This document shows, in pieces, positions 60,430 to 64,000 of a stretch of DNA of 64,000 bases (positions are counted from its first letter, which is position 1; each line of letters begins with the position of its first letter). The stretch is from an uncultured Draconibacterium sp. Lineage in GTDB: Bacteria > Bacteroidota > Bacteroidia > Bacteroidales > Prolixibacteraceae. Below the pieces are notes generated by a model. That model was given only the letters and a program-made list of their open reading frames with translations, had not been told where the DNA came from and did no database searches. The DNA lies in the NCBI GenBank assembly GCA_947492175.1, contig CANLMQ010000030.1, positions 10,247-74,246 on the forward strand. Reading direction: 5' to 3'. The position numbers were made by a program, and so were the translations under genes.

Positions 60430-61647
60430 TTTTAGTATTATTTCTTTTTGTCCTCGTGTGGCATTAAATTCAAAATCGGGGATGAGATAATGATAGTCTT
60501 TGTACAGGTTGTTCGAGTTAAGTGCCTCAACTACCTGTTTTAACCTGCTTTGTATTGTTTCTGTTTTCCTTAAGATATTTTTTTTGAAATAATATCTTTC
60601 TTTCTCAACATACGAGTATTTGTGAAACTCCATCCAGTCAATATCTTTTGTTTTAAAGATTGAAACTTGCTCAGATAAAATTTCAAATAGGAGTTTAGTT
60701 TCGGGGCTATTTACAGGGTGTTTTAAAATCTGAAAATAAACCTCTTCCGGTAAAGCGTAAGACCAGTTTTGCTCTGTACTGTCAATGGTTCTGTACCATG
60801 TAGTTTGTTTCTCGTTGCGGTTATGAATCACAATTTTTTCCAAAACCAGTGTGTCTAACGATACTTTTCCATTTGTTTTAAAGGCTTCTTTTAATTGTCC
60901 AACCAGATTTGTAGTTCTTTCTGCATATATTTTTTGTAAAATAAGTTCTGTTGAGTCGGAAATAAGAATACCAAGTTGTTTTGCCTTGCGAATTTCATTG
61001 TCTGTAAATTCGTAACGGTCTTTATTTTTTTCGTAGTGAATTTGGTTTACTTTGTTTCTGTTGAAATGCGTTATTTTAAACAAAAACATTGTATTTAAAA
61101 GGAAGATAATAACTGAAATTAACATCCAGTATTTCGTTTTAAACAGGAGTCGGATCGAATTCCAGTTTGCAAAGAGAATATATACCGGAACCAGAATAAG
61201 TATCAACCCAAAATCGCTTAAAATATTTAAATGGTTGTCGTAGCCCTGAAGATTATATACTACTAATGGTAAAAGTGAGCCAAACCGGGCAACAATTGCC
61301 AATGCCAAAAATGTGATAAAAAATGAAGTTGTGGCAACAAATGTAGTCTGGTACTTTTTCCCCTTTTTTTTGTTTGCTACATAAAACCAGCAGATTACTG
61401 CTATTCCGAAACCCAGGCTTGTGGATAGGGCAGCAAAAAATAAATCGTAAGATTTAAATTCCCGGTATGATAAAATATAAGCATCTCCGCTTAAAAATGT
61501 TGTAAGGCGCAATGCTTCTCTGGCATAAAGAAAAAGGAGATTTAGTATGAAAGCCGCTAAGAATCCGATAATCAGGCCAACCCAAAATTGTTTTTTCCCA
61601 ATCTTGTTTATGGTTAAGTTAGGTTTTAAAAATCCTCTTTTTAACAT
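60418..61647 (-). CDS. Membrane protein with five N-terminal helices, function unknown
   Basis: A 409-residue protein. Residues about 22-190 hold five membrane segments (WVGLIIGFLAAFILNLLFLY; FFAALSTSLGFGIAVICWFYV; TSFFITFLALAIVARFG; FGLILILVPVYILFANW; WMLISVIIFLLNTMFLF). The last 200 residues form a hydrophilic, charged domain, likely helical (YEFTDNEIRKAKQLGILISD). I recognise no family. The end overlaps the truncated thioredoxin copy; a small piece of a second copy remains at 57913-58000. Confidence 0.75.
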   Translation of the reverse strand: MLKRGFLKPNLTINKIGKKQFWVGLIIGFLAAFILNLLFLYAREALRLTTFLSGDAYILSYREFKSYDLFFAALSTSLGFGIAVICWFYVANKKKGKKYQTTFVATTSFFITFLALAIVARFGSLLPLVVYNLQGYDNHLNILSDFGLILILVPVYILFANWNSIRLLFKTKYWMLISVIIFLLNTMFLFKITHFNRNKVNQIHYEKNKDRYEFTDNEIRKAKQLGILISDSTELILQKIYAERTTNLVGQLKEAFKTNGKVSLDTLVLEKIVIHNRNEKQTTWYRTIDSTEQNWSYALPEEVYFQILKHPVNSPETKLLFEILSEQVSIFKTKDIDWMEFHKYSYVEKERYYFKKNILRKTETIQSRLKQVVEALNSNNLYKDYHYLIPDFEFNATRGQKEIILKLPK

Positions 61648-61737
61648 CAGTTAATTTGGTTTTATTATTGGTTATACTGTATACTGGCGTGCGGTGGGAG
61701 ATAGCCTGCCATATTTCAATTAGTTATGTTATGGCAT

Positions 61738-62241
61738 CTAATTTTCTATTTCAATTAATTTATTGTCTTTCTCTAATTGCTTTATTAATCGTAGATCGTT
61801 CCGCAAATCTTCTCCTGTAAAATGTTCAGGCGATGCAGGATATCCCAATTCCATATAAACAATATTCGGTTCTTCTATACGAAGTGTAACAATATCGAAG
61901 AGAGCCATAGAAGAATAAGGTTGAATATATGCAACTCTGTAAATTATCTTATTATTTAAAGCTACGATAAAGCCAAAATTAGGGTCAGGGGAAACTGGAG
62001 CAATACCATTTTTAATTTTTTCCCATGCTGCATCTTTTAAAACAAAAGCATACTTCAGCGAGTCATAACCGATAATTTCATCGTATTTTACAAAAGCTAT
62101 TGTAGCATCTGTTTCTGAACCTGATTCGATGTCAAATTGACGAAATGTTATTCCATTGGCAATATTGTCAATTTCATCTTTTTCGCAACTTGTTAAGAAA
62201 GTTAAGATGAAAATAAAAATTAAAAATCCCTGTGTTTTCAT
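61738..62241 (-). CDS. Small lipoprotein, function unknown
   Basis: A 167-residue lipoprotein (lipobox LTSC, Cys19, followed by acidic EKDE). It contains FRQFDIESGSETDATIAFVKYDE and later FTGEDLRNDLRLIKQLEKDN. I do not recognise a domain. It is spaced from both neighbours by about 90-190 bases of non-coding DNA, like a separate cassette. Confidence 0.7.
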   Translation of the reverse strand: MKTQGFLIFIFILTFLTSCEKDEIDNIANGITFRQFDIESGSETDATIAFVKYDEIIGYDSLKYAFVLKDAAWEKIKNGIAPVSPDPNFGFIVALNNKIIYRVAYIQPYSSMALFDIVTLRIEEPNIVYMELGYPASPEHFTGEDLRNDLRLIKQLEKDNKLIEIEN

Positions 62242-62317
62242 TTCTTAATAAATTTGGTTTATAGAAAGTAGATGTTTTTAATATTTGTATAGTTGCGTTT
62301 CATGCTTTAATTTAACG

Positions 62318-62425
62318 GTTTAGCTAAGTGGGATGCGAGATTATGAGGAGATTTCTATCAAATTACATCGGCTTATTTTACAAGCTTCGAACACTCAGAA
62401 ATCGCTGAAATCCGCATAACTAAAC
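62318..62425 (-). repeat. attC-like imperfect stem-loop
   Basis: Arms with bulges: GTTTAG (62318-62323) with CTAAAC (62420-62425), GGAT (62331-62334) with ATCC (62410-62413), GCGA (62335-62338) with TCGC (62402-62405). On the minus strand the right end runs CTAAACC-GTTAAAT, which contains a GTTRRRY core. Size (108 nt), paired outer boxes and position after a short gene resemble integron attC sites. No integrase is in the window. Confidence 0.45.
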
Positions 62426-62435
62426 AGTGCTTTAT

Positions 62436-62840
62436 TTACCTGAATTTATAATCGCATATTAAACAAGTATCCTGGTGAACACTCAATCCTGCGTTACAAT
62501 TCGGACAAGCCCACTTTTTTTCTTCCGATTTTAGAAAGTTCTTCAACCCATTCTCTTTTATGAACGCAAGGTTTTCAAACATACTCATGCCGTATTTTGT
62601 ACGATAGCGTTTATCAAGTGTTTTTAACCGTCGACAGGGATACTTCGGACATTCATAACAGAATCCGGATTCTGTTTTAGCTAAATGCTCACAAATAACC
62701 ACAGTGCAACTCTTACAACCTTCGGGTTTGTTTCTGTCAGTATTCCCCAGGCAACCACCACAGGGTTTTCTTTTGCGAAGATGGCCAAAACAAAGTCCGC
62801 AGTTCATCCCGCATGGAGCAATCATTCCCTGATATTTCAT
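62436..62840 (-). CDS. DUF3795 family zinc-finger-like protein
   Basis: A 134-residue cysteine-rich protein (DUF3795): MIAPCGMNCGLCFGH, RKPCGGCLG, GCKSCTVVICEH, FCYECPKYPCRRL and a C-terminal CPNCNAGLSVH..CLIC ribbon. The cysteines probably bind zinc. The start ATG at 62840 overlaps the VOC stop (ATGA), so they are translationally coupled; an upstream ATG would overlap more. A copy broken by a stop codon lies at 59671-60075. Confidence 0.88.
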   Translation of the reverse strand: MKYQGMIAPCGMNCGLCFGHLRKRKPCGGCLGNTDRNKPEGCKSCTVVICEHLAKTESGFCYECPKYPCRRLKTLDKRYRTKYGMSMFENLAFIKENGLKNFLKSEEKKWACPNCNAGLSVHQDTCLICDYKFR

Positions 62841-63316
62841 ATCTCCCGGCATATTTTTATTACCATTTCGAGTGGGACAGATGTTCGTTCCGAGATTTCG
62901 CTTTCTGTCATCCCCCTATTTTTAAACCGTTTTACAAAACAAGGGATTGTTTCTCCAATCTCGATTAAATTATCCTCCGGGTCATAAAATCGTATGGTTT
63001 TTTGCCCCCAGACCTCCTCTGTTGGTTCATGCAAATAGTTTAGGTTCTGATTCTTTAATTTTGCAACAACACTTTCAAAATCATCTGTTTCAAAACAGAT
63101 CTCAAGATTCCTGTTTCCGGCTGGGTCGTAAGTTTTGCCAAGTCTTTTTGCTATAGGATAATCTTTAGTTAGTTTCCAAAGAGAGAGTCCGTTTTTAAAC
63201 CCAATACAGTTCCCAAAATCAATATCAATTTCTTGTTGCAAAACCTCCTGATAAAATGCCTTTATTTTATCAAAGTTATCTGTTAGTAGTACTGTCGATT
63301 GAAATCTTATTTCCAT
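62837..63316 (-). CDS. VOC (glyoxalase/bleomycin resistance) family protein
   Basis: A 159-residue protein. The VOC part is TVLLTDNFDKIKAFYQEVLQ, FKNGLSLWKL, ICFETDDFESVVAKLKN and IRFYDPEDNLIEIGE. A C-terminal tail (NRGMTESEISERTSVPLEMV) resembles a short helix-turn-helix and is not part of the usual fold. Start set at MEIRFQSTV; the open frame goes 22 codons further up. The last bases of this gene were copied with DUF3795 into the block at 59.7-60.1 kb. Confidence 0.85.
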   Translation of the reverse strand: MEIRFQSTVLLTDNFDKIKAFYQEVLQQEIDIDFGNCIGFKNGLSLWKLTKDYPIAKRLGKTYDPAGNRNLEICFETDDFESVVAKLKNQNLNYLHEPTEEVWGQKTIRFYDPEDNLIEIGETIPCFVKRFKNRGMTESEISERTSVPLEMVIKICREI

Positions 63317-63329
63317 AGTTTTTGGTTTT

Positions 63330-63425
63330 GCTGATTTGTGCTTGGTAACGGTTAGTAGATGTTGTAGTTGGCACACCACCAAACCCCGCTATGCAATATG
63401 GCACTTTGTTGTTGAAGTGCGTTGA
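63330..63425. other. Structured spacer with hairpin
   Basis: The spacer contains a hairpin GCACTT-tgttgttg-AAGTGC (about 63400-63419) and the octamer TAACGGTT at about 63350, which also occurs at the edge of the stem-loop at about 62313. It may be a second, more diverged intercassette element. Confidence 0.35.
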
Positions 63426-63893
63426 TTATTCTTCATGAGTAAATTTTGTAAGTGGATTACTCTTTATCCATTTTTGAAAGTAATTTGTACTTATCTCATC
63501 AATATTTTCTCTGTCAGCGCCATTCCGATAATGTTGGATTGTATCATATTTTAAATCCTCTTTTGCAAAATACAATGAATAAAAATCATATAAGAGTTCA
63601 TAGTAATCAAGCTCAATACATAAATTCATTAATTCTTTTAAAATTGAGTCAATTTTAGATTTATCCTCAAGTCCTTTCTTCACAAGATAACTCGCATAAT
63701 TTGTAACTACTTCTCTTTTGTTTGAATAATCCAAATCCAACTCAAAAAAGACTTTGTCCGTTAATTCTTTAAGTTCGAATTGATTATATGGTGTTGAAAT
63801 TCCTGCAAGTTCAATTAATGATTCTGTTTCAAAACCTTCCATCATCATATTAACTGCCCAATCAGACCACTCACTTCCAACGCTTTTATTCAA
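63426..63893 (-). CDS. Hypothetical protein, start uncertain
   Basis: A 155-residue acidic helical protein: SEWSDWAVNMMMEGFETESLIELAGIS, then FELKELTDKVFFELDLDY and CIELDYYELLYDFYSLYFA. I do not recognise its function. With TTG 63893 it starts NKSVGSE; the frame stays open upstream to a stop at 63939-63941 and reads TYRILALKT, which looks coding, but no ATG is found. The 5' end may therefore be truncated or use a rare start. It stands alone on the minus strand at the window edge. Confidence 0.6.
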   Translation of the reverse strand: MNKSVGSEWSDWAVNMMMEGFETESLIELAGISTPYNQFELKELTDKVFFELDLDYSNKREVVTNYASYLVKKGLEDKSKIDSILKELMNLCIELDYYELLYDFYSLYFAKEDLKYDTIQHYRNGADRENIDEISTNYFQKWIKSNPLTKFTHEE

Positions 63894-64000
63894 AGTCTTT
63901 AAGGCTAAGATTCTATATGTTGAATTACTACTGATGCGTTAAAAATTATTACTAAATAAATTTAATTGTTCTTTGATATTTTGATTGACTTGGGATTGTG

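Noticed and set aside
63330..63425. A second attC site
   Set aside because: Only one short hairpin and a shared octamer are visible; the paired R and L boxes could not be assigned.

Overview
The window is chromosomal DNA of a Bacteroidota bacterium, most likely a Marinilabiliales/Prolixibacteraceae-type marine or sediment heterotroph. This placement is inferred from gene content. The supporting evidence is type IX secretion genes (gldJ, porU, porV), Bacteroidota promoters (TTTG about 19-21 bases upstream of TAnnTTTG), a DUF6261 gene, many SPII lipoproteins, a formylglycine sulfatase, and a NagZ-serine hydrolase fusion next to NamZ.

Layout. 1-1.3 kb: a tRNA-Gly / tRNA-Leu / tRNA-Gly operon runs into a 454-bp tandem duplication, in which a small GIY-YIG nuclease gene alternates with broken 3' halves of tRNA-Gly. 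1.3-3.6 kb: repeat-rich DNA, a DUF6261 gene, an array of seven 42-bp palindromic repeats and REP-like hairpins. 3.6-5.5 kb: a two-gene tcmP / three-Cys (Gp37/Gp68, DUF5131) cassette. 5.5-10.8 kb: a five-gene Hdr-like iron-sulfur/flavin operon with a membrane-bound b-type/FeS fusion subunit, flanked by a relic copy of the 3' end of the neighbouring M48 protease gene. 10.9-18.6 kb: M48 protease, two M28 aminopeptidases and a four-domain CoA-disulfide reductase/rhodanese/TusA/DsrE protein. 18.8-27.9 kb: a carbohydrate-type locus with two Gfo/Idh/MocA proteins, ThuA, PmoA/DUF6807, a UroD-type methyltransferase, an AraC regulator and a sulfatase. 28-37.9 kb: housekeeping and repair genes (queG, ppx, amrS), an S24-type repressor divergent from a putative DNA-repair radical SAM pair with a 21-bp palindromic operator between them, a uracil permease, a DUF1080 protein and a small HTH protein. 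38.2-44.1 kb: a MITE-like element and a peptidoglycan-recycling locus (NagZ-beta-lactamase fusion, NamZ, SSS transporter). 44.2-57.9 kb: beta-helix lipoprotein, EEP nuclease, cca, trxA, murF, gldJ, porU, porV, ispF and small genes. 57.6-63.9 kb: an accessory region made by a segmental duplication, with truncated and decayed copies of a thioredoxin-like gene, a membrane-protein gene and a DUF3795 gene, plus an attC-like stem-loop between small cassette-like genes.

How the parts work together. The Hdr-like genes encode a probable electron-transfer complex between soluble flavin/thiol chemistry and the quinone pool. NamZ, NagZ-hydrolase and the SSS permease would release and import amino sugars from peptidoglycan. 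GldJ, PorU and PorV belong to type IX secretion and gliding. The most unusual parts are the tRNA-embedded GIY-YIG array, the DUF6261/42-bp repeat module, the tcmP/three-Cys pair, the S24-controlled repair locus and the nested duplications at the right end. No similarity searches were run; family calls rest on recognised motifs and order.
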